Assembly (NCBI RefSeq): GCF_052324685.1
Contig: NC_135212.1
Coordinates: 2,573,152 to 2,637,151 of the forward strand
From: Brachyhypopomus gauderio
Taxonomy: Eukaryota; Chordata; Actinopteri; Gymnotiformes; Hypopomidae
Length of the DNA: 64,000 bases
Reading direction: 5' to 3'
Shown here one piece after another: positions 23,800 to 33,407 of this stretch (position 1 is its first letter; each line of letters opens with the position of its first letter). The translations under genes were made by a program, and so were the position numbers. The notes below the pieces were generated by a model. It saw nothing but the letters and a program-made list of their open reading frames with translations, did no database searches and was not told the DNA's origin.

Positions 23800-25546
23800 C
23801 ACTTCTAGGTGCACCTGTTGGGTGCTAACGGATAGTTGAAACAGTGTTAATGTGAAAATTAACAGAGTAAGAAAACTGGACACATTGTTTCCATGGGTGT
23901 CTATTTGTTATTTCATACAGTGCTTTGCCAGTCTAAAAACTGATCTGACAACAGCACCAACTCTTCAAAGACATCTAAAGCCATAGCAGGATCAGAAGCA
24001 AATTAAAACTGAGATTCCATGTTGTCACACACAGCAAGGGGCATTGGGACAGCAAATTAATTTTGTTTCTTTCAACATTTTTGTAAAGTGCTACATTTAA
24101 TTTATTGAGTAGAATTATTTCATTTAAGTTTATTAAGCCAATTTCATAAGTATTATTAATAAAGTCCCTGTTGAAACACTTCTGCAATTGCTAACACCTC
24201 CACTACAAATACGCAAATACACTAATACATGGGGGCTAAACACAAATGACCCCCTAAACTTCATAATGAAATTCTGTTCAGTTCATACCATTTTCAAATG
24301 ACAAATTTATCTTGCCACAAAGATTTAAAGAATTTATTGCGAGACAATGTTTTGCCATCTCATGATCTTAGTTGAGAAGTTGGAAAATCGGCAATCATAT
24401 TCTCTCTGAATAACATCTTTAACACTTTTACACAGTGTGTGTCATACAAACTTTCAGCATAACAAATACAACATAGTCAGAATGTGCCGTTTGTTCAGTA
24501 TAACACTGATTCCCCAGAGGTGCAAACCTCTTTCTAGCTTTGACAGTTGGTCCACATTTAGCATGTGAAAGCATCTTGTCTCTTTCACTTCCTGACTGTG
24601 CTTACATCTTCCTAGAAAGAACCTTCAGTTCTATGACTGTTTTTATTCGAGATGGGTTATGGATGTGTCGGGGCTTTTTAACTCACTCTGCAAATTAACT
24701 GAGCAAAAAAAGAGCAGGTCTTATTCACATGGAAATTTCAATCTAGAAGACCATAAAATCAAGAAGGAAAGTTAATCTAAGAGGCTAAATAATATCTTCA
24801 AAAGAAAATATTATCTGTCCTTATACACTGTTGAATAACGGTAAGAATTAAGAATTAGTTGATAACCAGTGTTGACTACATTGTTTTAAGCCTTCATTAT
24901 TGCAATATATAGTTGCTGCAGTGCAATGAATAATCCATAACGAAAAATTCATAATGTTTTTGTATTTACATGTGACCCACAAGGCTGAATACCACATACT
25001 GTTTCTGTAGAAAGTATCTAACCCCATATGAAAATTGAATATATTCGTGCACATTACTAGTAATCTAAAAAAAAAACTCCTGAAGGGAGGGGTTCGGGGC
25101 TGTAGCCTGACAAATCTAACAAGTGAGAGACAGACTAGATATGCAGAGTGACTTTATTCAGGCAGACTTACAACTCAGCTAGGTGTATACAGAGGGAAAT
25201 CACATCCAGTTAGTTAACACCGATTAAATAGAGCAGCATGACCAAAAGAAGGAAAATGCATTAATGCATAAATAAATTAATCTGGAACAATAACAAAATT
25301 TTCCCATAAGCAATAACAAGAAAGGGAATATTTATTCACAGGTTAAATAAATCCACAATAAGATTTTATGTGTGCATAGAAGCCCCTACCCACTATGCGT
25401 CTGTAATCCATAAAAACCAACACGTACACACAAATGAATTCAAACATCTGCACATATGCATATGTAGAAAAAAGATATATTTTTAGAAAATATTCACAAG
25501 ATAACTGAAGATACATTCATGTGTTTTCCAGGCATGTTCAAATCAT
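23800..25546. other. 3' flank of the Ig cluster, no genes seen
   Basis: AT-rich sequence. A minus-strand AATAAA (TTTATT on plus at 25,331) could serve the membrane transcript. The part at 24,470-24,640 shares short blocks in order with 48,780-48,960 upstream of the D segment (CAGAATGTG, TCCCCAGAGG, CTTTCACTTCCT, CTAGAAAGA). No constant-domain exon is visible here. Confidence 0.4.
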
Positions 25547-25558
25547 TCATGATTTCAT
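25547..25558 (-). CDS. Ig heavy chain TM2 exon (3 residues and stop)
   Basis: After the TM1 exon ends in a complete codon (Ser-Lys), the next good acceptor is TTTTTCAG at 25,559-25,566, behind a pyrimidine-rich tract. It opens ATG AAA TCA TGA, that is Met-Lys-Ser-stop. Fish membrane Ig chains typically end with a very short cytoplasmic tail of this kind (for example Val-Lys). The exon is so small that cDNA would be needed to be certain. Confidence 0.55.
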   Translation of the reverse strand: MKS

Positions 25559-25672
25559 CTGAAAAACATGAATAATAAAAAGAAGTGTTGATTTCACTCA
25601 CATGCAAACACATAAGATAAAAGTATAGGTCTCTAAGAGTGGCATGAAAAGAAGGTTTAACAATCTGTTTAC

Positions 25673-25815
25673 CTTGGAGAGGCTGAGAACAGTGCTGTAG
25701 ATCAGAGAGAAGATGAAGAGGAAGATGAAGGATGAAGCAGTGGACCACAAACTACTGAACTCGTCTTCATCCAAAGTCGCCCCATCAGTGTACAGTACTA
25801 TTTGTTCTTCTGGAA
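25673..25815 (-). CDS. Ig heavy chain TM1 exon
   Basis: The 143-nt exon has a TTTTGTGCAG acceptor and a GTAAAC donor. It continues phase 1 of B2. It encodes PEEQIVLYTDGATLDEDEF, an acidic extracellular stalk, then a hydrophobic helix SSLWSTASSFIFLFIFSLIY and STVLSLSK. The pattern of Ser/Thr/Tyr on one face of the helix is the antigen-receptor membrane anchor that pairs with CD79a/b. It is 930 bp downstream of B2. Confidence 0.9.
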
Positions 25816-26700
25816 CTGCACAAAAGAAGAAGCAAAAAGCTAAATGGTGAAGTACATTGAAACAAACTAAAATATGTTTAAGACGAATGATTAAGCATTA
25901 TCGACTCATGTTCTATATACTGTTCTATATACTACACCATATATAATTATATGTAATGATATGTATTATGATTTATGATGATTGCATAAGGGAGGATATT
26001 TCCAGACAAACACTGGATTAGTAAGCAGCTTTCTCAGCATATAAGTGTAGGACAAGATGACATGTTCTTGATTATATTTCGTTAGCAAGGATAAAATAAT
26101 TTTGCTCTGCATCAATAACAGATTAGATTTCTTCCTTTGCAGTGTGCCTGTATGCAAGCAATGGAGGACTGTGTTCTAGAGTGAACTATAACAGCAAAAC
26201 AAAAATAATAAAATTCATAATAATATCTGAAATGAAAGCTTCATTGTGTTTGTCAAATGCAATTGTGTATTTTTTCTTTATTTTTAAGACTTGCAAGTAA
26301 AAAAGGAACCATTGAATCATTTAGCCCAAACTGTCAGCTACAAAATGTTGAATAACTAAAGCAAACTGGAACATGTCACCTGAAAGGACTACAATCAGAC
26401 ACACAAATACTAACACAAAATATTGAACAATAACAACAGGAAAACAAAATACAGAGCACAACCAGACAAGTACAACATGCAGCGGTCAGAACACACAGTA
26501 TCAGGGCTGGTCTAACGTGTGTTTGGTTTTGTATTAACACTGCAGTATTACAATAATGTTCTTGTGAACAGTAACAGGTCAGGTTTGGAGTGATATTACG
26601 TTTAGACCATGGCCCATGCAACAACATGCTGTACACAAAAAACACAAAACAAGTGAAACCAGAGATACACAACACAGAATGAGTCATGACAACAAGCATC

Positions 26701-26744
26701 TCATGGACAAGGTATGACAGGACATGTACAGGACATGAGTTTAC
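26701..26744 (-). other. Possible read-through (secreted) tail after domain B2
   Basis: If the B2 donor is not used, the frame runs 14 more codons (including CTCPVIPCP) to TGA at 26,701-26,703. Two or three Cys near the C end could suit a secreted tail. The same read-through after B1 also reaches a stop (tail ending SPFMSCP), so this may only be intron sequence copied with the exon. Confidence 0.3.
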
Positions 26745-27050
26745 TCTTGGATGTTGTCTTCAGAAGCGGGATTGAGTAATTCTCCATTCCAGCATGTTTG
26801 ACTGCACAGGTGAACGTCATTAATGGATCATCGTACTCCTGTTGTGTCACAGTTAAAGTGCTGAAGACAGACATGGAGTTGTCATTTTTGATGACTGAAG
26901 ATGTGAAGTTGCCTTCAATATACGGATCATTGTTCTTTCGCCACATGACATACACGTCCCCAAGAGGAGAACCGTTGATCTCACACAACAGTGACACTTT
27001 GTTAGGATCCGTTTCCTCGGGTTTATAAATGAGAAGAGTGGGAGCTTGAG
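26745..27050 (-). CDS. Ig heavy chain constant domain B2
   Basis: 306-nt exon, TTTTAG acceptor and GTAAAC donor, phase 1 at both ends. It encodes a C1-set Ig domain: AQAPTLLIYKPEETDPNKVS, Cys in SLLCEINGS, Trp in YVMWRKNN, and Cys in MTFTCAVKHAGM. It is nearly the same as B1, with small changes such as DPYIEGNF for HQYIEGNF. It is the last domain before the membrane stalk. The FTCAVKHA block reminds me of the last IgT/Z or delta domains of teleosts, but the class was not verified. Confidence 0.9.
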
Positions 27051-27164
27051 CTAAAAGGGAGAAACATACATCATATTACATTTAGAATTATAATTAGAAG
27101 TTTATATTTGAAACAAATACACATAGACAATAATTAATATTAAATATATTGAAACCTCTTTTAC

Positions 27165-27470
27165 CTTTTTTGTTAACGGTAATGTTATTAGAGATATGTT
27201 TGTTTCTCCATGTGGCAGAGCACTCCACATTATTACCAGAAAACCAGGCTGTATGATCAAGGTCCAAGGTGCTACTCTTTGTGTATTGCTGTCCTGTCTT
27301 TTGAACTTTACCATCATCCCCATTTTGATTCTGATTGTTAAGTGTCCATGATACTTTGGCTTCTTTCACATCTTGCTCATTATCTCCAGTAATAACACAC
27401 TCCATTACTGCTCTGTTGTTTATGAACAACTCTTTCACATCAGGTCCTTTGATTTTCACACTAAATGGAT
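27165..27470 (-). CDS. Ig heavy chain constant domain A2
   Basis: 306-nt exon with CTTCATGCAG acceptor and GTAAAAG donor, phase 1. It encodes DPFSVKIKGPDVKELFINNR, Cys in VMECVITGD, Trp in KVSWTLNN and Cys in NNVECSATW. It is the downstream copy of A1; most differences cluster in the last third (SGNN for SNNK, KHISNN for KPISDN). N-glycosylation sequons are seen, such as NNIT near the end. The intron to B2 is 114 bp. Confidence 0.9.
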
Positions 27471-27634
27471 CTGCATGAAGAACATGCAAAAGTATTTTAA
27501 GACTTGCAAGAAAAAAAGGAGCACAAAACAAGTGAAACCAGAGATACACAACACACAGAATGACTCATGACAAAAAGCATTTCATGGACAAGACATGAAA
27601 GGAGATGTACAGGACATGATAAATTTGAGTTTAC

Positions 27635-27940
27635 TCTTGGATGTTGTCTTCAGGAGCGGTTGTGAGTAATCCTTCATTCCAGCATGTTTGACTGCACAGG
27701 TGAACGTCATTTTTGGATCATTGTACTCCTGTTGTGTCACAGTTAAAATGCTGAAGACAGACATGGAGTTGTCATTTTTGAGGACTGAAGATGTGAAGTT
27801 GCCTTCAATATACTGATGGTCGTTCTTTCGCCACATGACATACACGTCCCCAAGAGGAGAATCGTTGATCTCACACACCAGTGAAACTTTATTAGGATCC
27901 TTTTCATCAGGTTTATAAATGAGAAGAGTGGGGGCTTGAG
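27635..27940 (-). CDS. Ig heavy chain constant domain B1
   Basis: 306-nt exon, TTTTAG acceptor and AAGA|GTAAAC donor. The domain has Cys in SLVCEINDS, Trp in YVMWRKND and Cys in MTFTCAVKHAG. It carries the NFTSS sequon shared with B2. Joining to A2 needs phase 1 and gives an intact frame. As in B2, the unspliced frame would stop soon after the donor. Confidence 0.9.
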
Positions 27941-28077
27941 CTAAAAGAGAGAAACATACATCATATTATATTTGAAATTATAATTACCGGTATATAATTT
28001 GAAGCAAATACATATAGACAATACGTAATGTGAATGTTAACATTTGATTTAAAACTCTTTGAATGTCAAATATTTAC

Positions 28078-28383
28078 CTCGTTTGTTAACGGTAACGTTA
28101 TCAGAGATAGGCTTGTTTCTCCATGTGGTAGAGCACTCCACTTTATTATTAGAAAACCAGGCTGTCTGATCAAGGTCCAAGATGCTACTCTTTGTGTACT
28201 GCTGTCCTGTCTTTTGAACTTTACCATCATTCCCGTTTTGATTCTGATTGTTAAGTGTCCATGATACTTTGGCTTCTTTCACGTCTTGCTCATTATCTCC
28301 AGTAATAACACACTCCATTACTGCTCTGTTGTTTACGAACAACTCTTTCACATCAGGTCCTTTGATTTTCACACTAAATGGAT
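28078..28383 (-). CDS. Ig heavy chain constant domain A1
   Basis: 306-nt exon with CTTCATGCAG acceptor and GAG|GTAAAT donor. It encodes DPFSVKIKGPDVKELFVNNR, Cys in VMECVITGD, Trp in KVSWTLNN, then a hydrophilic NQNQNGND loop and Cys in NKVECSTTW. Lacking a strong match in memory, I call it an internal constant domain; similar LF-N-R-A...C-TG starts occur in fish mu and tau internal domains. It is followed 137 bp later by B1. Confidence 0.9.
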
Positions 28384-28743
28384 CTGCATGAAGAAAATGC
28401 AGAAGTATTTTATTTATTACTGGAATATAGATCAAAACTATAACATGTTGATGCTAATGTTGATGTTAACATTCATTAATCCTGTGGGATCTGCCCCAAT
28501 GTCATCTTGAAACGTTTCTATAGCACAATTCTATATTCAAATCAAAAATATAATATGAAGAGGCATTTATATTATTTCCAACAACAATAAATAACTTTCT
28601 TGTTGTATCGAATCTGTTGTTGTAACATAATTAATATTTGTGTGGGGTGGGGAGCTAAATAATATTAATGTGTAAAGATATCTCAGTGTATTACATTTTA
28701 AAATGTATTAGGACCATTCAATGAATCCATGATACCACTTTAC

Positions 28744-29022
28744 CTGTAAAGGTTTGTTTTTCCGTGTACGTTTGGCCGGTATGTGTTACTTCACAGGTGT
28801 ACTCCACGTGTTTTTTCCATTTGCTCTCAGTGACTTGAAGAACGCTGCCAGCTGTGTACAAGCCTGGCTTACTCTGGCCTGCTGGCAGGTCCAGGCCTGT
28901 AACATCTGCCCCATCCTCTTTCCACTTAACGGTGAAGCTCTTAGGGGAGAAGTTCTCCAGAACACACATAATGGATTTGCCATCGGAAACCTTCACCAGA
29001 TTGATATTTGGTTGCTGAAAGA
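28744..29022 (-). CDS. Ig heavy chain constant domain C2
   Basis: 279-nt exon. The chosen acceptor ATGTTCAG|TC keeps phase 1 and the frame FQQPNINLVKVSDGK; a second AG eight bases on breaks the frame. The domain has Cys in SIMCVLENFS, Trp in FTVKWKEDG, LYTAGSVLQVTESKWKK, and Cys in EYTCEVTHTG, with donor ACAG|GTAAAG. The S/T-FTVKW...LYTASS-type layout suggests a C-delta1- or C-tau2-like domain. It follows C1 after a 584-bp intron with no further exon between. Confidence 0.88.
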
Positions 29023-29606
29023 CTGAACATTAAGAGAGATTTGGAGATTTGGATTTGGAGAGAAATATGTTGCACATAAATATTTCTCTATATATTGCAT
29101 AGTTCCATAGTATATGGTAAAAAAAAGAATCAAAATGTAAATAGACTTAGAAAGCCAAAGACTAATTCTAATTCTGGTTCTATACTTCATTGTGGTTATG
29201 ATTAAGCATTAGACACTTTTGAGATGAGTAGTGCTGGTCAAGCATTTGTGTCACGGTCGTACGAGTGTTTAGTATGAGTGTTTAGTGTGTGTCAGTGTTG
29301 AGCTTGTTGCTTGTCTTTGAACTATATCCCTTGTCCCACGTGTTGTCCTGATAAACACAATATATTTGTACAGTATATAAAACATATACAGACCTAACCT
29401 TCAGCTATGATAAACAATACAACTAAATAGTCACATTTACAACTGTTTAATTACAGCAGTCATACACATTACAAAGTTCAGACAGCTCCAGTTGTAAATA
29501 CTATTCCAACTAAAACCTCTTTGAAGGCCTACGCAAATTATACAAATTGGAAGAACAAATGTCATTTTCATCATGTCCCAGTGCAGCAGTTTTTGTATTC
29601 TCCTAC

Positions 29607-29912
29607 CTGGCATTTTAATGGTTCCAAATTTTGATCCTGCCGGATGTTCAGCTGTGCACTTGAATGGCTGTTCAGCAGTCAGGTTGGAAGCCTTAACTCG
29701 CACATGGCTGACCGAGGTGTAGGTCCCACTGGTCTTGATTGCAGGATACTGGATGAAGTCAGTAAGTTCAGTCCCCTGGGGGTCTGTCCATTTGAACTTC
29801 AAAGGTTCGGCAGGAGTGAAACCAGACGTTAAACAGCCGAATGTGAAGAATCCATCTGAACCAGAGCCACATTGTGACACAGCAAAGACTGACGATGGTG
29901 CGGATTGTTGTT
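29607..29912 (-). CDS. Ig heavy chain constant domain C1 (mu1-like)
   Basis: 306-nt exon with TTTTTGCAG acceptor and CCAG|GTAGGA donor. With the J-derived G the first codon is Glu, then QQSAPSSVFAVSQCGSGSDG, Cys in FGCLTSGFTP, Trp in KFKWTDP, FIQYPAIKTSGTY and Cys in PFKCTAEHPAG. The extra Cys in SQCGS is placed where fish C-mu1 binds the light chain, and the FIQYP block is one I recall from teleost C-mu1. It is the first C exon after the J segments, 816 bp from the nearest J. Confidence 0.9.
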
Positions 29913-30192
29913 CTGCAAAAATGCATTGAGAAATTAAACTACAATTTATAAACAGTACGAACAGAATAGCTTTGCTATTACTACTGTTTGTGATTACAAA
30001 TAAGACATGAATTAGAACCTACTGCCAACATTTAAATGTATTGATCCTACATTGTTAATTGTAGGAGTACCCCACAATAAACACATATTTATAAAGGTAT
30101 GAATATTAAACTAATTGGTTGAAAAGCTCAAATAAAATTATAGATACAAAAAAAAACAACAAATAAACATTATACCCACTGTTAGTCACCGA

Positions 30193-30196
<4 letters not shown>

Positions 30197-30270
<74 letters not shown>
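30197..30270. repeat. (TA)n microsatellite in the J-C intron
   Basis: About 37 TA units. A run of this type can vary in length between alleles. Confidence 0.95.
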
Positions 30271-30271
<1 letters not shown>

Positions 30272-30728
30272 GAAGAATAGCAATAGCATAATAGCATTAT
30301 CATTAACATGAACAGCAATAATACAATTTGTTCGAATACGAATAATAATAGCATTATTATTAGGATATTATTATTGTTATTATTATTATGCATTCATTAC
30401 ATGTTAACCAAACACCTGATAACAATAAAAAATAGTTTTGTTGTGAAAAGACCCGCGTACTGTTTCCATATCACTAAGTTACATTTTTATTTAATACTTA
30501 CCTAATTCATATTTTATTTACGTATGCATTAATATAGTATTAGCAAACATTAATGTGCAAAAAATGTTCACGAACAAAACGTTATATATAAGCCATCTTC
30601 TAGTCTTGTCAGAATACATAGACATTTTTGGAGCTTTGAACGTTTTACTAGATAATTCTGCAAAAGGTTTTTGTAAGACTTCTCTTTGCAAAACCCGTAA
30701 TCTGTAAACGGTAAACTAAACTACTTAC
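30271..30728. other. J-C intron, no exon seen
   Basis: AT-rich intron sequence between the last J and C1. It would host an intronic enhancer if one exists, but I found no exact octamer ATGCAAAT here. Confidence 0.4.
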
Positions 30729-30781
30729 CGCTTGTTACGGCGACAACTGTGCCGCTGCCCCAATAGTCAAAAGCCCAGTTA
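30729..30781 (-). other. J segment 6 (closest to C1)
   Basis: Encodes NWAFDYWGSGTVVAVTS and ends in a GTAAGT donor. The heptamer CACCGTG (30,782-30,788) has one change from CACTGTG. No good nonamer lies 22-23 bp away. The third glycine-motif residue and VVAV depart from the other J segments. Possibly poorly used. Confidence 0.85.
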
Positions 30782-31110
30782 CACGGTGGTCAAAGTAATT
30801 TCACATCACGGCAATATAATGTAAAGTACTGGCTATCAATTGATCTGACATCCACATTAACCTTGTACGTTCATTTTAACCTAAATTACGCCCTGGGTCG
30901 CAATGAGTAATAATTGGACCTATATGTTAATTAATGCCTTTAATGCTGTGGAGATTTTAGCTTTTTCCCGCCATCACGTAGTCAAGCTTAGACTAATTTT
31001 ACAATCGCAATGTCAGCAGCCGTGACCAACAATCTTAGAATAAGGTGCATAACTATTTACTTTGCATATTAATATTTACTTAACAGAATTTAAACTTGTC
31101 TATCTTACCA

Positions 31111-31159
31111 GATGTCACGGTGACCATGGTTCCTTTCCCCCAGTAGTTGAATGCATTGT
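31111..31159 (-). other. J segment 5
   Basis: Encodes NAFNYWGKGTMVTVTS with a GTAAGA donor. The heptamer CACTGTG at 31,160-31,166 is perfect. The nonamer at 22-23 bp (near 31,189-31,198) is weak. Confidence 0.88.
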
Positions 31160-31305
31160 CACAGTGACAAAAGTGCAAAAAGGCTTAACATATGAACTGT
31201 GTCGCCATGGCATGAGGTTAAAATATCCAAATAGCCTATTAGCCTATTCATTTCAATCGTAAGGACTAGAAATTTAAACGAACCGTACTGAAGAAGGAGC
31301 CTTAC

Positions 31306-31359
31306 CCGTTGAAACTGTTACCAACGTGCCTTTTCCCCAGTAGTCAAAAGCAGCGTAGT
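31306..31359 (-). other. J segment 4
   Basis: Encodes YAAFDYWGKGTLVTVST with donor GTAAG. The heptamer is CACTGTG at 31,360-31,366. A nonamer-like TGTTTCTGT lies at 31,389-31,397, 22 bp off. Confidence 0.9.
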
Positions 31360-31680
31360 CACAGTGATATTTGATGCGTTTCAGCGTAACAGAAACATTA
31401 AATGGTGTTCAAGCCATTTTTTAATGTCAGGCGACCTATACATTAATGTTCATTAACGTTTGTTCTTTTCTAAACAGAAAACTATTCTGGGGGAAATACT
31501 ACTAAAATGCTTGCCTAACGTTCCTAAAACGACGTTAATTGTAACCTATTTAGTTTCAGATTTTTACATTTATTTAACATTTTCCATGTAGGCCTATAAT
31601 AGAATATTTAGGTGACGTTTATCGAATATGAACGTTAACACCAATTGGTGTTGAACGTGTCTCATTAGTTTATTTCTTAC

Positions 31681-31731
31681 CTGATGTGACGGTCACCATC
31701 GTTCCTTTTCCCCAGTAATCAAATGCACCGT
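31681..31731 (-). other. J segment 3
   Basis: Encodes AFDYWGKGTMVTVTS with donor GTAAGA. The heptamer CACTGTG is at 31,732-31,738. The nonamer near 31,761-31,769 is weak. Confidence 0.9.
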
Positions 31732-31881
31732 CACAGTGAAAACAACACAACCCCTCCCGTACAATATGCTGTGGTTATGGTCACACGTCTACAGATTATT
31801 TACAAAGACTAATAATCAAAATTTCTGCTAAATTATTTGATGCTTATATTTACAACGCCGGTTTAATAAATGATATCCTAC

Positions 31882-31932
31882 CTGAGGTCACGGTTACTGA
31901 AGTTCCTTTTCCCCAGTAGTCGAAGTAGTCAT
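31882..31932 (-). other. J segment 2
   Basis: Encodes DYFDYWGKGTSVTVTS with donor GTAGG. The heptamer CATCGTG at 31,933-31,939 has changes inside. The nonamer GATTTTTGA at 31,963-31,971 with a 23-bp spacer is good. Confidence 0.88.
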
Positions 31933-32151
31933 CACGATGAATAACTGGAACTAATTCGCTGTTCAAAAATCCTGCCCATTGCTTTCTACCGCTACGCTGA
32001 CTTAGCTGACTCAATGATATATTTTGAACCTGGGTCATTATAGGCTGGGCTTTTCACTGTTCTTTATGAAATTACGCTTCTTTATTTGTTTTATTGTTGT
32101 TTATTTGTTACGTTTGTTAGACCCGTACAACAGATAACGTAGACTACGTAC

Positions 32152-32199
32152 CTGAGGTAACAGTCACCTGGGTTCCTTTCCCCCAGTAGTCAAACCTAT
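32152..32199 (-). other. J segment 1 (closest to D)
   Basis: Encodes RFDYWGKGTQVTVTS with donor GTACGT. The heptamer CAACGTG is at 32,200-32,206 and the nonamer AGTTTTTGG at 32,230-32,238, separated by exactly 23 bp. This is the expected partner for a 12-bp D signal. Confidence 0.9.
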
Positions 32200-32238
32200 C
32201 ACGTTGGTTTATGAGTTTAGAGGAGCTGACCAAAAACT
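32200..32238 (-). promoter_or_regulatory. 23-bp recombination signal of J1
   Basis: Heptamer, 23-bp spacer and nonamer as described for J1. It is the best-formed full signal among the six J segments and obeys the 12/23 rule with the D segment at 48.2 kb. Confidence 0.8.
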
Positions 32239-32268
32239 CTTATAAAACAACAAACACGTTTTAGGAAG

Positions 32269-33262
32269 TGTGACGTTCAGGCACAGCAGAAACGGACGAG
32301 GCACGAATCCGGTTTCGCTCTCAAACAACGTAGCCTACACTTTAATAACAAAAGAACGTATACCAGTGGGGAACCGTCAGGGCCCTCTACGCCCTCTCAG
32401 AGGGCCTAAAATATTCTTAAAACAATATATATATAATTATCCAATTTTATTTTATCTACTTACAGTTTTACAATCGACATCTTAAACAATTACAAAAATA
32501 TAAGCAAATAAAATATTCAACCGTGTCTATTCAATCTGTGTTGGAAGGTGAGGGGTTAAATGGAAGCCTGTGAGCCTGTGTCCCCCCCTATCAGGACTGT
32601 GATGCCCGCTGTTCGTTTACAGTTATAATTCAGCGCAATACCAGTTTCAAATGACAGTAAAATTGACCAATCATATCTTCCCTCTTAGTGGGCGGGCTTA
32701 ACTGTATGATAATTTCCGCCCGCTGTGGCGACGCTAGCTGTCGTTAGCCTACCGCCGCTACCTAGTTTCGATTCGGCCCTTTGACGTCCTCATTTACATA
32801 TTTCGCTTGCGAGAACCACGGAGCTGTGAAACCTTATTTTGTTTGGAAACTTATTTTGCTTAACAAGTTATCTAGTACAAATGTTATTTGAACGCACTAC
32901 ATGCGTTTCTAAAGTTATACCGTCGTCTCTGTTTTTTCTTTATTCTTTAGTGCAGTTTATTAGGAGAGGAAAAAATTTCGGGGGGGGGGGGGGGGGTGTA
33001 GCGGGCCCAGGTTTAATGGTCACTACTCGCTACTGACGTATACACACCCAGAAACTCTATCACACGGACAAAGACGAGCACGGGACACTGCGCGAACGCA
33101 CATTAAATAGACAAACAACATAAGTCCAGAGTGATTACGAGACAAGCCACAGGTGAGACCAATGAACACACGCAGACACAACCACACCCATGAAGATCCA
33201 CAGACGACGCAGACGACGTAGACACACGCCCACAGGGAGGGGTCCGTAGCTGTTCCGTAACA
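32269..33262 (-). repeat. 3' LTR of X1, with hAT insertion
   Basis: Without the hAT and its duplicated 8 bp the LTR is about 314 bp, reading TGTTACGGAAC... on minus. It matches 34,833-35,106 block by block. Confidence 0.82.
32364..33035. mobile_element. hAT-like non-autonomous element, TSD ACGTATAC
   Basis: 672 bp, ends CAGTGGGGAACC and (reversed) CAGTAGCGAGTAGTG. The 8-bp repeat ACGTATAC flanks it at 32,356-32,363 and 33,036-33,043. The partner LTR at 34,914-34,921 shows one uninterrupted ACGTATAC, the empty site. A G-homopolymer lies near 32,981. Confidence 0.9.
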
Positions 33263-33407
33263 GAACCCCCCACCAGGGGCCCGCTACTCCCGGAGCGTCC
33301 CGCACAGCCGGAAAGCCCCGAATCCACTCTGACGGGCAGATTCGGATCTGCCGGAGTTGTAACCTCCGAGAGCCGTCTCCCCCGATAGCAGGTCTGCCAC
33401 AAACTCC

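Noticed and set aside
25494..25748. 84-codon minus-strand frame starting in TM1
   Set aside because: It is out of frame with the Ig TM1 exon and runs through the TM1-TM2 intron.
28991..29022. Alternative acceptor TTTCAG|CAACC for exon C2
   Set aside because: It breaks the phase and frame that lead to the Cys-Trp-Cys pattern.
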